A stretch of DNA of 64,000 nt from Diphasiastrum complanatum (lineage: Eukaryota; Streptophyta; Lycopodiopsida; Lycopodiales; Lycopodiaceae), in assembly GCA_029204225.1 (NCBI GenBank), contig CM055096.1, forward strand, positions 6,260,316-6,324,315. The letters are read 5' to 3'. Made by a program: the position numbers and the translations under genes. This document shows positions 1 through 12,400 of this stretch, piece by piece. Position 1 is the first letter of the stretch. The number at the start of each line of letters is the position of its first letter. Below the pieces are notes generated by a model. It was not told the DNA's origin and did no database searches. It worked only from the letters and a program-made list of their open reading frames with translations.

Positions 1-910
1 GAAGTGAGTGGAGGAGCAGACTAAATACTAGAAGTTGAAATAGCAAAACATCTTGAATCCTGACTCACATTCTTTATGTACAACATGATATGCTATGAAC
101 CCAAAGGTGTGGAACGCTTATCTTCGGTCTACTTACATAGTATAGGGTAATCATTATAGTGGTAAGTGTTGGCTAGAGTGTAGGGGGTGTACATAATGCC
201 CTACAACATCCCTAATAGGGTGCTCAACTAGGTTCAGCTTGATGAAGCTTCTGTCAGGGCAATAATAGCCACTCATGCACACTATGAGTACGAATTACTC
301 TTTCAAATGAACACATACGAGTTTGAGGAGCTAACAAATATTGATAGTAATTAGGCTACTAGCGAAGATCAATGGTGCTTGAAGATTGTAGTAGACTTGA
401 TTGGTGTGTGGATACTGCTCTTTCTAGAAGGCCGTCCAGTGATAAGCTTTTCCAACAGACCAATGCATGCACCCTTCCTCATTGTGCTTTGTCCGCAGTT
501 TGAGGAGAGTGTCAAGATACAGCAGGTTGTTGTGATGTTTGTGACTGGGTGGTGAGGTAGTCACATGCTCCTTCAATTTGTTTCTTTTGCACTTAAAGTT
601 AGGTAGGGTCTTGCTACAGAGCAATGTTGCATGTTCTGTTCCGGAACGCGATCTGGGAAATCTCATCAGGGTTTCCCGGAACGTGCACAAATTTTTTTTT
701 TGGATTTTTTTTCCTAAAAAATAGATTTATTGGTGTGCGAAATTGTTTAGACAGAATGTAAGTGTTTTTCTACTCTTTTTAACATAGTACATACCTAAAG
801 AATCAACCTATGACAACTCCTAGGTCAATTACTACTCCCTTGTTGAGTCTCAAAGGGGCTAAAGGGTAAAATTATTTGCGTTGGATGTCCAATGACCTCT
901 AACGACTGTC
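1..910. other. Gene-free flank, nothing recognised
   Basis: I see no protein domain, RNA gene or LTR boundary here. Short open stretches on both strands (for example 424-690 on the minus strand) have no recognisable family. Confidence 0.4.
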
Positions 911-1292
911 CCCCTAAGATTACAATTGGCTAGCTTTCACACCCTAGAGACGACACCTTTCTCACATTGAATCTCATGCCACTCAAAGTATGACATAGTC
1001 TTGAACCCGGACCATGCTTATATGACGATTAGACCAATGCCTTTTGCAAGTACAAAGCTAGTGATACAACTATTGTTTGAGAACCTAAGGCACCTTTGAC
1101 TATCCTCCTAACATTACAATGGGCTAGCTCATCCACTCCCTAGAGACGACACCTTTCTCACATTTATTCTCATGACACTCAAAGTATGACATAGGTCTCG
1201 AACCATGACCATGTTTATATGATGATTAGAATAATGCGCCATTTGCAAGTTCAAAGCTAATCATACAACTATTGTGTGAGAACCTGTGGCCC
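911..1292 (-). repeat. Tandem pair of a ~190-bp dispersed-type repeat
   Basis: Two diverged copies lie head to tail: about 911-1094 and 1104-1292. They share landmarks such as 'gagacgacacctttctcaca', 'actcaaagtatgacata' and 'catacaactattg' in the same order. Read on the minus strand, the second copy carries GGTTCGAGACC (1204 to 1194), a good pol III B-box match, and the first has the weaker GGTTCAAGAC. An A-box-like word lies only 29 nt from the B box in copy one, too close for a standard tRNA. A tRNA-derived SINE is possible but unproven. Confidence 0.6.
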
Positions 1293-2238
1293 CTAAGGTG
1301 CTACCTACTTGTCTCTTGATCAGAGGTTGAATGTGGACATCACAAATAAATACAGCAGCAAGAAAAGCCTTGACACATGCTCTTGCAAATTCAAACGCTT
1401 GCTATTCGAAAGCAAGCTCATAAACACCACCCTCACTAAAATATGATGAAGATAACTATCGATATTGAATATATTTGAGGTTAAGGAGCTTGATCACCAA
1501 TAGCCAAGAGAAAAGCTGAAGCCTATGTCAAACATTTGTAGAGACAATCGGTAAAGGACGATGGCTAGGTGGGAGTTAGGCTTACAATGCTAAGTGGCAA
1601 AGCTGACTTCATAACGCCAAAGATTGGACTCCAAAAAAAAAAACAACTTTGAGAACCACAGTTTATGCACTGAATTTGGCCTCATGTATCAAACACCCCC
1701 TTGTTCTTGGTAGGCTAGGCTTGTCCCAGCTGGGTCATATTGATATTATTATTTCTTTAATTGGGTAGCATGGAATTGTTGTGCAGTGTTTCCTCTGTGT
1801 TATTAGATATAGGCATTGCTGAGTCTAGCATACACTTTACATCATTGCAATAGGTACTGAGACAGCTTTTCTGGTATTTTTATGTTGTGGTTTCCATCAA
1901 TCAATGTATGGCAATAGATCATGTATGACTCAAAGCTTTTGTGAAGCCATTGTTTTGGTAAGACTTTGATAAGAACTAAAGTTCGTAGTCTGAGAAATGT
2001 GGGCTGCTGGTTTCTGGCTCCTTTGATAACGTCAAGGCCTGTAGCTTGATTCTACGGTGCATGTGGACGTATGAGATCCAAAAAAAAATATGAAGTTTTT
2101 CAATGTTTCTGTGACTGATTGCTGCCTCAGCTACTTTGTACTTACTGGCTGTTTTTAATGGTTAAACTGGTTGTGATACAGTTCTTCTGATTATAGAGAA
2201 GGGCATTTTTAAGTGTAACACACTGTGTTAGGATTCAG
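1293..2238. other. Region upstream of the first visible DRP3 exon
   Basis: No dynamin GTPase motif (P-loop, DLPG, TKLD) can be found here, although those exons must precede 2239. The sequence up to the acceptor at 2237-2238 is therefore probably intron, so the GTPase exons lie before the window. Confidence 0.45.
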
Positions 2239-5200
2239 GATATTGTGGCAAACAGGAGCATACGTGATGCTCTTTCAGCGGAGGAACACTTCTTTCGAAG
2301 TCGACCAGTAAGTTCACGATCTTTTTCATGTTTGGTACCAAAGTACATCTAATTTTTATGCTATCATCATGCTCTTTGCATGTTTTCTGACATACACTTC
2401 AAGCTTTTTGAAGAACTCACCCTTAAATTATATGACTTGTCTGCAGGTTTATCACAGCATATCTGACCGTTGTGGGGTTCCACAATTAGCAAAAAGATTG
2501 AATCAAGTTAGTACCGCATTCATTCACAGCTCTCTCTTAGATCTCATGCTTCACTGTGTTATTTATGCAAAAGTTTGGAAGCTCTTCCATTGTCAAGTCC
2601 TGAATTCTCAGATGAAGGGCATGGTGTTTTATGTTGTTGGATGGGAATCTTCTGATCAAATTTTGCATCGACATCACCTCGTTTAGTTTGCATGGGTCTG
2701 AATGTGGGCTTCAGCCTTTCAAGTGACCAATCTCTCCGATCTCACTTTGGCACATGTTGCAATAATTTTGAGCTTGTTATACATGAGTAGCAAGTTCAAA
2801 GAGCCTCCAGACATTATCTAATCTTGTATTGGAGTTTATTGGCAGATTCTAGTACACCATATCAGAACTATATTGCCAGATCTAAAAGCTCGAATCAACA
2901 CACAAGTAGTGACCTTGAAAAAAGAGCTTGCAGATTATGGAGAGCTTACGGAATCAAAAGTAATCTCTGACTCCTGTTTGGTCTTTTCTGATCTTTGCAC
3001 ACATTTTTTTAAACTAACTTCCTAGTTTTGGTGAAGAGCTTCAATGTATGTTCATGAGTTTGTCATGGGGGATACTATGTTGCTGTTTGCAATGCTGCCA
3101 CTTCACTCCCTATTTCGTAGTCTATTGCTGTTGATTAGAGCTTGTGTATGGATTTTTGTTAATTGCAGTCAGGCCAGGGGGTTTTCGTGCTGAACATCCT
3201 TACAAAGTATTCTCATGGTAAGGTATGCCTTCAGTTGCTAATATGTAGTTTCTAATTTCTGAAGTGATATAATCTCGATTTGTCCACTTACAGTGCAAAG
3301 TAGATAACTTACGAGTGTAAGAGTTTTTGTGGGCAGGTGTATTTTGGTACATGCATGCAATCATAGACTGAATATTTTTTTGTGAACGCATGCTTGTCAA
3401 GATTTGGCTAATTAATGGCAGTGGGTTATTCTGACTTGAAAAGTTTTTCCAATTACCTCACGTAACTGTTTAGTGTAGTTCAGAGTACTTTTCTTGAATT
3501 TCTCATTGATTATTTATAGTTCTTCAATCTTCGTAATGTTATCTTCAGGTTAGGCACGAGGAAATATTCACGTAGTTTGTGATCATTCTAATTCATACTA
3601 GAAACGGGCCCAAATTAATACCTCAGCTGCTTGTTGCTAAACTTCAAATTGACTTGTTTTATTGCAGGATTTTCGTCAATTGTTGATGGTAAATACGAGG
3701 AGATGCCAACTTCTGAGTTATCTGGTGGTGCTAGAATTCACTATATCTTTCAAGCAATATTTGTAAAAAGCTTGCAGGTGCGAGATTGCTGGAGTTGACT
3801 TCTGTCTTTCATTGCTTTGCAAATGAAGTCTTATCTTTCACCTGAACCCAGGGACATGTAATGTGTCACAGATTGTTGAGAGTTGGTATGAGAAAGTTTG
3901 ATTGACATCAGTTCTCATTGTTGAAACAGGATGTGGATCCATGTGATAACTTAACAGACGAAGACATTCGGACAGCGATTCAGAATGCCACTGGGCCAAA
4001 GAATGTCCTTTTTGTCCCCGAGGTAGTTGAGCTAGTTTATACATAAGCTCTAGTGCTAAAGTGAGGCCTGTGTATTCTTCTAGCATTTTGTTCTCTCGTA
4101 TGTCCTCATTTGTGCAGACTGAACCCTTGACCTCATGGAGAGGAAAGGATTTTCAGAAAGAAATGGGTGATTGTTTGAAGCATGATCAGCCAAATCAACC
4201 ACTTAAGCATAATAAGCTCCAATAATTTCCGAACTGAATGATAGCTGAACAATACATTCAAGTGAAATGAGAAGTTATACTTATTTTCCAATAGTTGGAT
4301 CTTGTTCACAAGTTGATTCAAGTTTTGACCTTAAAAGTTTGATTTGATATTTCCTCCTCTCTCACATATTATCGGGCTATAAAACGATGAAGTGTATCTA
4401 AGTCTAGCAATCATAGTAGTCTGTTGAGAAATGTGCCATGCTTTTAAGTGTTTGGCATTTAATACTCCCCTCTCGACTGTTTTGTGATTATTAGTAGTTG
4501 AATGCTTAGGAAAAAAATAACATCCTTTAGCAAGAATATCGATCTATTCTGCAAGAATCCAAGCATTTGGCAAAAAGAACTATTCAAGAATAAATTTGTT
4601 TCAATACCTTTCCTTTTCTTTGCTAATTTTTAAGAACCAGATGAGGCTCTTAGAGTCACAACAATGCTAAATACTTTGCGACTTACAAGTCTAACATGAT
4701 CTTCAATCAGATGAAAAGGTATTGTATAATTGGTGAAATCTCAAAAGTAATATCAATTTGTAGAAACTCAAAGCCGAGAAAAGTTGGAAAACTGTGACAT
4801 TCAGACAGATGACGTCCTTTGAGGACATGTCGTGTGGGTGCTTTTGAAGCTCATGTTTGAACTAGCAATTTATATATTGCGTTTGACTGTTGGAGCAGAA
4901 ATAAGAGCATCAAGATTTCGCTGACTCAGCATTACACATGTAAATGTAACTACAGGACTTTATACAGGCATCCCCTGGTGGTATGACCATGACCTCCAAA
5001 CCCTAAACTCGAGAAACACAATAAAAAATATATCAGCCTTCACGGAAACTAAAATAGAATATACGTCGTTGAGCGATACTCAAATACATGTAATGATGGA
5101 CCGGGTTTAACATGGAGAAGGTGCTTTCTTGAAGACCTTTCCTGTTGAAAGGCTTTTAACAACAGGAACAGCACAAAGTCGCTGTGGGTTTTATATTTCC

Positions 5201-6408
5201 TTGAAGGACTCAATAAATGGCTGTAAATGCTGTTCAAAACATTAGTGTTGCTGTTGATTATCCATTCTTTATGGACATATTTCTGTCATGATAATATGTC
5301 AACCAAATTCTTCTCCCATATGATGAAAGTATTCATGGAAAATCTCTAATAGTGTTTGAAAACATGGAATGTAAAACCTTCATCAAACATCAATTTCAGT
5401 TTGTACCTTGCATACAGCAACTGTAGCATGGTTCATGCTTGTAGTTGGTCTGGAAAAACAATCTGATTGGTGGCATCCTTATTTTGTTATTGTCTAACTT
5501 CCAGGGTCATATAGTGATTTTCTTTGCATTCCTGCATATATTTGATTTTCAATAGTGTATACTATGGTGATTACGTTCCTAAGTAAAATAGGCCTGTTTA
5601 CCGCGAATTTGGAAAGTCAGCATGTTGACAGTTTACCTCTTGGAAATTGATGAAATTTTGCAGGTAAAATCTTTCCCAGCAGACGGAGTTACATTGACTT
5701 GTTTGATGCTAAACTACAAAGCTGTGCGTTAATGAGACGTTCACTGTTTCTGTTGCTTTCAGGTTCCGTTTGAGGTTTTAATCCGTAGGCAAATTGGTCG
5801 ACTGCTCGAGCCAAGTCTGCAATGTGCTCGTTTTGTTTTTGATGAGCTTGTCAAGGTACCGATGATATGTGCCAATAAGTCGATTTATATATTTGACTGT
5901 CTGGTTAATGTCTATGTATGTTAAAATCGCTCGATCTTTCAATGCTGGGCATCAGCTTCCAAACTGTGCTCAAGAATTATCCATGTTTATTTGCTGGATG
6001 TGTCATGAATTTGGTTTCTAAGCGATCTAATGAGATGTACTTTGAACCAGATATCAAATCAATGTGTGAGCTCTGAAATGCAGCGTTTCCCCATATTGCG
6101 GCGCCGAATTGAAGAAGTTGTTGCAATTTTTCTTTGTGAAGGCTTGGCACCAGCTGAAACTATGATTACTCATCTTATTGAAATGGAGGTTTACTCCTGC
6201 ATCCAGTTTCTCTTTCTTCTGAAGATCTACCAAAGGAATAGCTAGCTAAGAATTTTGTTATCACATTGTCTCTTGTTTAGCTTGTTTACACTTGTGTTTG
6301 GTTCTTAACAAATGTGGCCAGATGGACTACATTAATACGTCACACTCTGGGTTCATTGGGGGTGGTAAGGCAGTGGAAGCTGCATTACAGCAACAGCGTG
6401 TGACTAAG
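2239..6408 (+). CDS. DRP3: DRP3 middle/stalk-domain exons (9 exons)
   Basis: Exons 2239-2307 to 6322-6408 encode the bundle that drives dynamin self-assembly. It begins DIVANRSIRDAL, just after the expected end of the GTPase domain, and ends at KAVEAALQQQR. The codon split between 3217 and 3668 (G|GA) is the only phase-1 junction; the others are phase 0. Residues that are near-invariant in plant DRP3 (FVPE/VPFEVLIRRQI, PSLQCARF, FDELVKIS) are all present. The block is the best evidence for family assignment. Confidence 0.95.
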
Positions 6409-9400
6409 GTGAACACTCAAGCCTTAGATTTGAACATTGCACAAAAGTCTGCTTTCATTAACAAGAATGGCAATAGACAAATGCTATGACGGGTATTGCA
6501 TCTGAGTCACAAATGTACAGTTCAACATGCCAAAACCTAATGGTTCATTTACAGCAACAGTGTCTGACTTAAGTAAACATTCAACACTTACGTTTGACAT
6601 TGCACAAAAGTCTGCTTTCATTAACAAGAATGACAATAGACATATGCTATGTCTGGTATTGCACCTCAGTCACAAATTTATGATGCCAAAACCTAATGGT
6701 CCGTATTGCGTACCTATCTGCTTTTTTCAGCCTCTGGTATTGATTTGACATGGACAACATTTATTCTGTTTGTAAATCAGTTGCTGTCTCTAGCAGGATG
6801 CAGCAGATTGGAAAGATTCTGGAGCTGATAGATCGTGTTTACCTGAAAGGACCTCCAAGGCACGTGCAATTTTGGCTCGAACTAATGCACCTTCTATTGT
6901 TGCCGATCCAGTAAGTTGCATACCAATTTCTGACAATATGGAATCTGAACAATAATATTGCATCTGTCTGATATTGTGGCAACATATAGATGCAGGCATT
7001 TTAAGACTATAGCAAGTCATTTAGTTATGTAAATTTGAATAATCTATTCCATGTTCATGTTCCCCAGAGGCCGACTTCTATGCAACAAGAGAAGGTTCTT
7101 TCAACTGGTAAGAAGTCACAAAGTTGGAATGTACATTGTTATACAGCTCAAAATCAGAAATAAAATATGACAGAATAGATGGCTCTGTGAAGGTCATTTC
7201 CCCACAGTGCATTTCAATGAAGCATGTGAGTGTATCCATCAAACTTCTGTTGACACAAGTGCGTTTCTTAGCAGGCCTTCAAGAATCTGAGTGAATGAGT
7301 TTGTGTATCTGAGAATTGTGAAGAGCTAACTAAACTAAGAACTTCACGACCAAAAGTAGTTATTTTCTTGTTTATAGCAATTCTGTTACAATTTTGCTTA
7401 GAAGAGTTATGGAGGCATGGCGCTTAAAGAAAGCATTGTTGTCTACATTGAGTCTTTCTTGTGCTAATTTGGATAAAGTATCACTCATATCAGTTCTACT
7501 TAGGGTCAGGGTAATCTGGTTATGACAGGGACAATCTCTACTGGAAGCTGGGGAATCTCTTCTATATTCAATGATACTGAAACTCGAGCTAATGGCAAAG
7601 AGCATATCACCAACAGATCATATGTTGAAACAATACAAGGATCAGAACCTATAGTTTCAGGCATTCAACTGAAGGAGGTGGGTGTTGAATTAGGTGTGAG
7701 TTCAATTATGCTGTTGCCACTGCCCAGAGCCTATGTACTTGTTGATCGCTTGAAGCTTGGCCATCTTCTATTGTCTTAAAGCTTCTATTACTTGAGCTAT
7801 ATCCTTCTTGATTTCGCTTGTTTGCTGCTCTCTTATAGCCCCCTCCTGTGTTGAGAGCAGCTGATGCACAAAATGAGCAAGAGACGGTGGAAATTCTTGT
7901 AACTCGTTCACTGTTGAAATCATACTATGACATTGTAAGAAAGAACATCCAAGATTTGGTTCCTAAAGCTATTATGCATTTTCTGGTGAGTCAACTATCC
8001 TGGATTGCTTGGTAGTGGTGTAGGATTATCTAGTATCCAGCCTCACGGTTGTCTCAGATAAACCTCTGAGATGTATTCCTGCTCAGCTTGAATCAAGACG
8101 TTTATGGGGCAGATTTTCCGTCTGGAATTTATAATTATACAAACTGATTACATGTTTGAAGGGCTCTTTTGGAAGCCACTGGCCCACTACCATAGGATGT
8201 CGTAAACTTCATGTTTAAGTTAAGAAATAATTTTATTTGGAAGCCTCGTATGAGTTGCTAGTACTTGCTACTTTGACTTGGTATCACTTGGCATCATCCG
8301 TCCAGTTCAGCATATAATTTTCACTTGAAGTAACAAACTTTGGAATGTGGTAAAAAGATCCTAATTCTTTGTTATTGTATTTTTGATAGTTCATGCTTTT
8401 TTATACAAAGCTTTTCATGCATTTGTTTCCTAAACATTTTGGATGATATCATTGGGTCTATGGATACCAATTGTTTTTTCTTTGCAGGTAAATCATGTGA
8501 AACGTGAGTTGCATAACGTCTTTATCAAGAAGCTATATAGGTATGTCATATGCTTGAAAAAAACTTTTGTTTTGTTAATTTTGTAACCAACTACATCTGG
8601 TTGATCTTTAAATGAATTTGGTTATAAATTGTAAATCAACAACTTTTCACAGAATTTAGAACTAAATAGATCATAGTTGCAGCAAATAGCGATTCGCTGC
8701 CCTGAATCGCTGACAGACCAGAAAAAAAAATTTGATTTAACCTGGCCGCGGCAGCCCATTCTCGTGCACCAAGGAGAGGGAAAAAAAATGCATATTGACA
8801 GCAAATGCAGGCGCATCATCGTGTGTGAGCATTCGGCATCGATCTATTCATTGTTCCGGAGGCAGTGCTCAAAGGCTTTACGGGATTAGGGTTGCGTATC
8901 GAGCGAAATCGAAGAACGGAGATTTTTGGTAGCTATAGGTTTCATTTTTCCAATGTGTTTAGATTGAGCAATAAGCAACGAAATAGCCTGGTTTTTGATT
9001 GTGGACCACCTTTCTCCATGTCCACAGTAATTCCTATCATGCCAGTTTCAGTCGTTACGGCATGCCTAGCAAGATTTGAACGATGACCGCGTTTCGTTTT
9101 GCAAGTATTGTTTTTTTTCTTCTTTTTGCATATGGCTAATGGATGTTTTGTGGCAAGTATGGATGCTTGATATTGAGTGATGGATGGTTTGACATTCTTC
9201 GGTGATCTATCATCAATATCTTGGTCTCTTGCCCACTCAGCACAGTTTTCATGCGTGGCATGGATGCCACTCAAGGCAAGGGACCCATCACAACTAAATT
9301 TATCAACGGGGCATTTAGGGCTGTTATTGAGGACATTGGGGTGGAGCACGTGGTTCAAGTTGTCACAGACAACGCCACGAGCAGATGGGAGACATTATGA

Positions 9401-12400
9401 TGAGAGAGCATCCCAGTGTGGAAACCATGTGCTACACATTCCGTAGACCTCCTCATTTGCTTGCTTTGCCATCTTTCTATGCTTCACACGTTGTTCTCAG
9501 CTCCTAACCCCTCTTCACGTTTCTCTAAACATTTGGTTACCGGTTTGTGTTGCAGATCACGTCTTAGGCCATGCGCGTGGTCAGCTTGGGAGACCACCCT
9601 TGGGTAGAGGTAGGGGCAGCCAGGGGGGGACGGGAGGGGGGGCGATAGCCAAACGTAGAGGGGGGCTGGACGGAGCACTAGCAAGACAGGCAGAGACAGC
9701 ATAGGCAGAGGCAGAGGCAGATGCTCATCACGATGCATGGTTCCCTCGGATTCATCCATGGACTCCTCTGGTCTAGGCAGCACAGACTCTGATGATTCTA
9801 ATTGTGAGGACGATGACGAGTCTTAGTTGTATTTTACTTTTCATTATGTTCATCAGATATTATTGTACTCCATTTACGGTGCCGTATGGCTCGATTTTGT
9901 ATATAATGTTTTTTTGAGAGAGATCTATCAATCTCCTTAAAGTGAACTACCTAGTGAAACTACTTGCCAGCATCCATATCAAGTTGTGTTTAGCTGGTTC
10001 ACCCTTCCATCAGAAGCATTTTGATTTCCATTTTCGTAATGGTTTTGATTTCAAATTCCCTCGAGTGAACTCTCTAGTGTAAGTGTCTCTGAAAACAGTA
10101 TTTGTCTGGCTCTTGAACTGAGATAATGGTAGTTACAAAGGTCATAGCTATTGCATCATGCCCATTGCCATTGTATCTTTTGTAGATACAATGGCAATGG
10201 GCACAAAAGATACAATGGCAATGGGCATGATGCAATAGCTATGACCTTTGTAACTACCATTATCTCAGTTCAAGAACCAGACAAATACTGTTCTGCGTGT
10301 TGTTATTGATGGAGAAAGTGAGTACTGCCAGTACATTTCTTACTCATTTTAACCTTGATAGATAGTATAGCTAGTAAAATAGTTTAGGGTTTTTTGGTAA
10401 GGCTTGGTAGGGTTTGGAATGGTTCAATGTGCATTTCACTGCGTTTCAGTAAGGTTTAGTGCCAAATGTCCGTTCAACAGCATTTGTGGAATTTTATCAC
10501 CTAGGATTATGGAGACTTAACCGCTTGTGGCGGACCATTACCCACTGGAAAATTATCTATTTGCAATCCTCTAATTTTCCTGTCTACTGATACCCGTATT
10601 GGGTTGTTTTAAAAAAAAAGAACGATTTGCAGCGTTTCTGGACAGCGATTCACAAATCATGATTCAAGATTCGTTAGTGCAACTACGGTACAGTAGTAGG
10701 CAGTCTTTGCTACTGTATGCTTTTCAATCGGCTGCCAAAGTGTAGTGAAATGTAAGATCAAATCACTGAATGAAAAAAATATGGCTGACCACTTTTTTAG
10801 AAGTAACCTCTGTTTCCTTAACTTCACAATTGTGCAGAGAATACTTATTAAGACTAAAATACCGATAATGATAAGCTTAGTGCACTGAATTTCGGGTTTT
10901 TGATATGTGTACTGAGATATTTTTCATGCAAATTTACAAGCTTCCATACATGGTGAAAGCTAACTACAATAATTGTCGCTAACTTCCGAGTTGTCAATTT
11001 CAATTAACTACAAATGTGGCTTATGACCTAGCAAGGCAATAATATACTGGTTATGCTCGATACTACTACAAAAATCAACATTTCATTTTGGCTCATTGAA
11101 TTCGATTAACCTTTCTAATTATGAGGTTTTATCTACAGAGAAAGCCTTTTTGAAGAGCTGTTGCAGGAGAGAGAGGACGTTGTGATTAAGCGAAAGCGTT
11201 GTAAGGAAACATTGCGAGTTCTTCAACAAGCTGCTTGGGTATAAGTCATAAGCTTTACTTATATTTACGCTCGAGTCTTGCAACTTATATAAGCAACGTT
11301 CACTTATGTCTGTTCAGTAAATCAGATCATAAACTTACAGGCCGGCTGTGTGGCATTTTCATCCTTATTCCTGTGGCTTAAACATTTTCCTTACATATGT
11401 GGGGACAATGTCTTTTTTGTGGGAGAGGTTTATGCCAAATGTTATAGAACGACAATTGTAATGATATCAGCACTCAATTTATTTCTCTTGGAGCGTATAG
11501 TGCTAACCGTAGATGCCGTTCCGAAATAGAACGCATTTTAGAATGTTCCATTTCAAAACGTCACTCCTTTTCTTTTCTTTTTCTTAATGATAGTGTACTT
11601 TTATGATTGCATATTTAAAAGAAATCACTGATAATTAGGGCAACTTCTTAACCTCCACATATTTTAGGGCTATTAAGGATCTACCTCTTACCTCTTCCTA
11701 GTTCAGTCTTGTTTAATGCATTTAATAGCAAATCTAAATTCCTTTGTATGTGGCTCTAGTTAGGTCTAGTTTATTCTTATGTATCTGCAAATCTTGCTGT
11801 TTGGGATTTAACCATACTCATACCAAGTTTCAATTTTTAGGTGCTTCTGGGATCAAGGGCTCCTAATTGGTTTTCTTTTTTGATCTTGTATTAACAATTC
11901 AACACTCAGAATAAATGTACATGAGTTTTGATTTTCCCAAGAGAAACCTTCAGCTTTGTTTTGATTAACCAGCCAACATCTCTACTGTTTTAAACCAAAA
12001 GGTAAGCGTATTCTCAATAGACTAAAGTTTAGAATTTTCTGTCAAGAAATATACATTTGAAGTTGAAGTCTTTAAAGAGGGTAAACGTCATCTCAAATCT
12101 AGACAACTTTTAAAACATATATAAATATCTTCTAACAAGATTGGACAAACAGTCTACTTTTCTTCTTCTTAACAATTCATGCTCCTTGATCCCGCACCGA
12201 GGCCTTTGTCCAAGCTGCATTATTATCCTGCCATCATCCTCTTCAGATCAGACATAATTATCTTAGTTGTCCCTTTTTTCTTAACCATTTCTCAGATAGT
12301 GTCAGTTTTCTTTAGTTGTCAGTTCACCTCCTTGGAATCCATAGCAAAATCAACTCCTTGAGAACTAATCGTAAGGATGATCATGTTCTGTTGATTGAGA

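Larger units (their letters stand above)
8674..10685 (+). mobile_element. Degenerate hAT-like DNA transposon inside a DRP3 intron
   Basis: Candidate ends are TAGTTGCA at 8674-8681 and its reverse complement TGCAACTA at 10678-10685. Inside both ends the word TGAATCGCTG followed by CCAGAAA-like sequence recurs in inverted orientation, which supports real terminal inverted repeats. Between them lie two hAT transposase remnants on the plus strand (9173-9470 and 9560-9825). No 8-bp target duplication is visible at these ends, so the exact limits are uncertain. Confidence 0.5.

Noticed and set aside
8942-9358. 138-codon minus-strand open frame
   Set aside because: It is antisense to the hAT DUF659 remnant, which is the recognisable strand.
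9484-9783. 99-codon minus-strand Pro/Leu-rich frame
   Set aside because: Product of a G-rich plus-strand stretch within the hAT C-terminal remnant.
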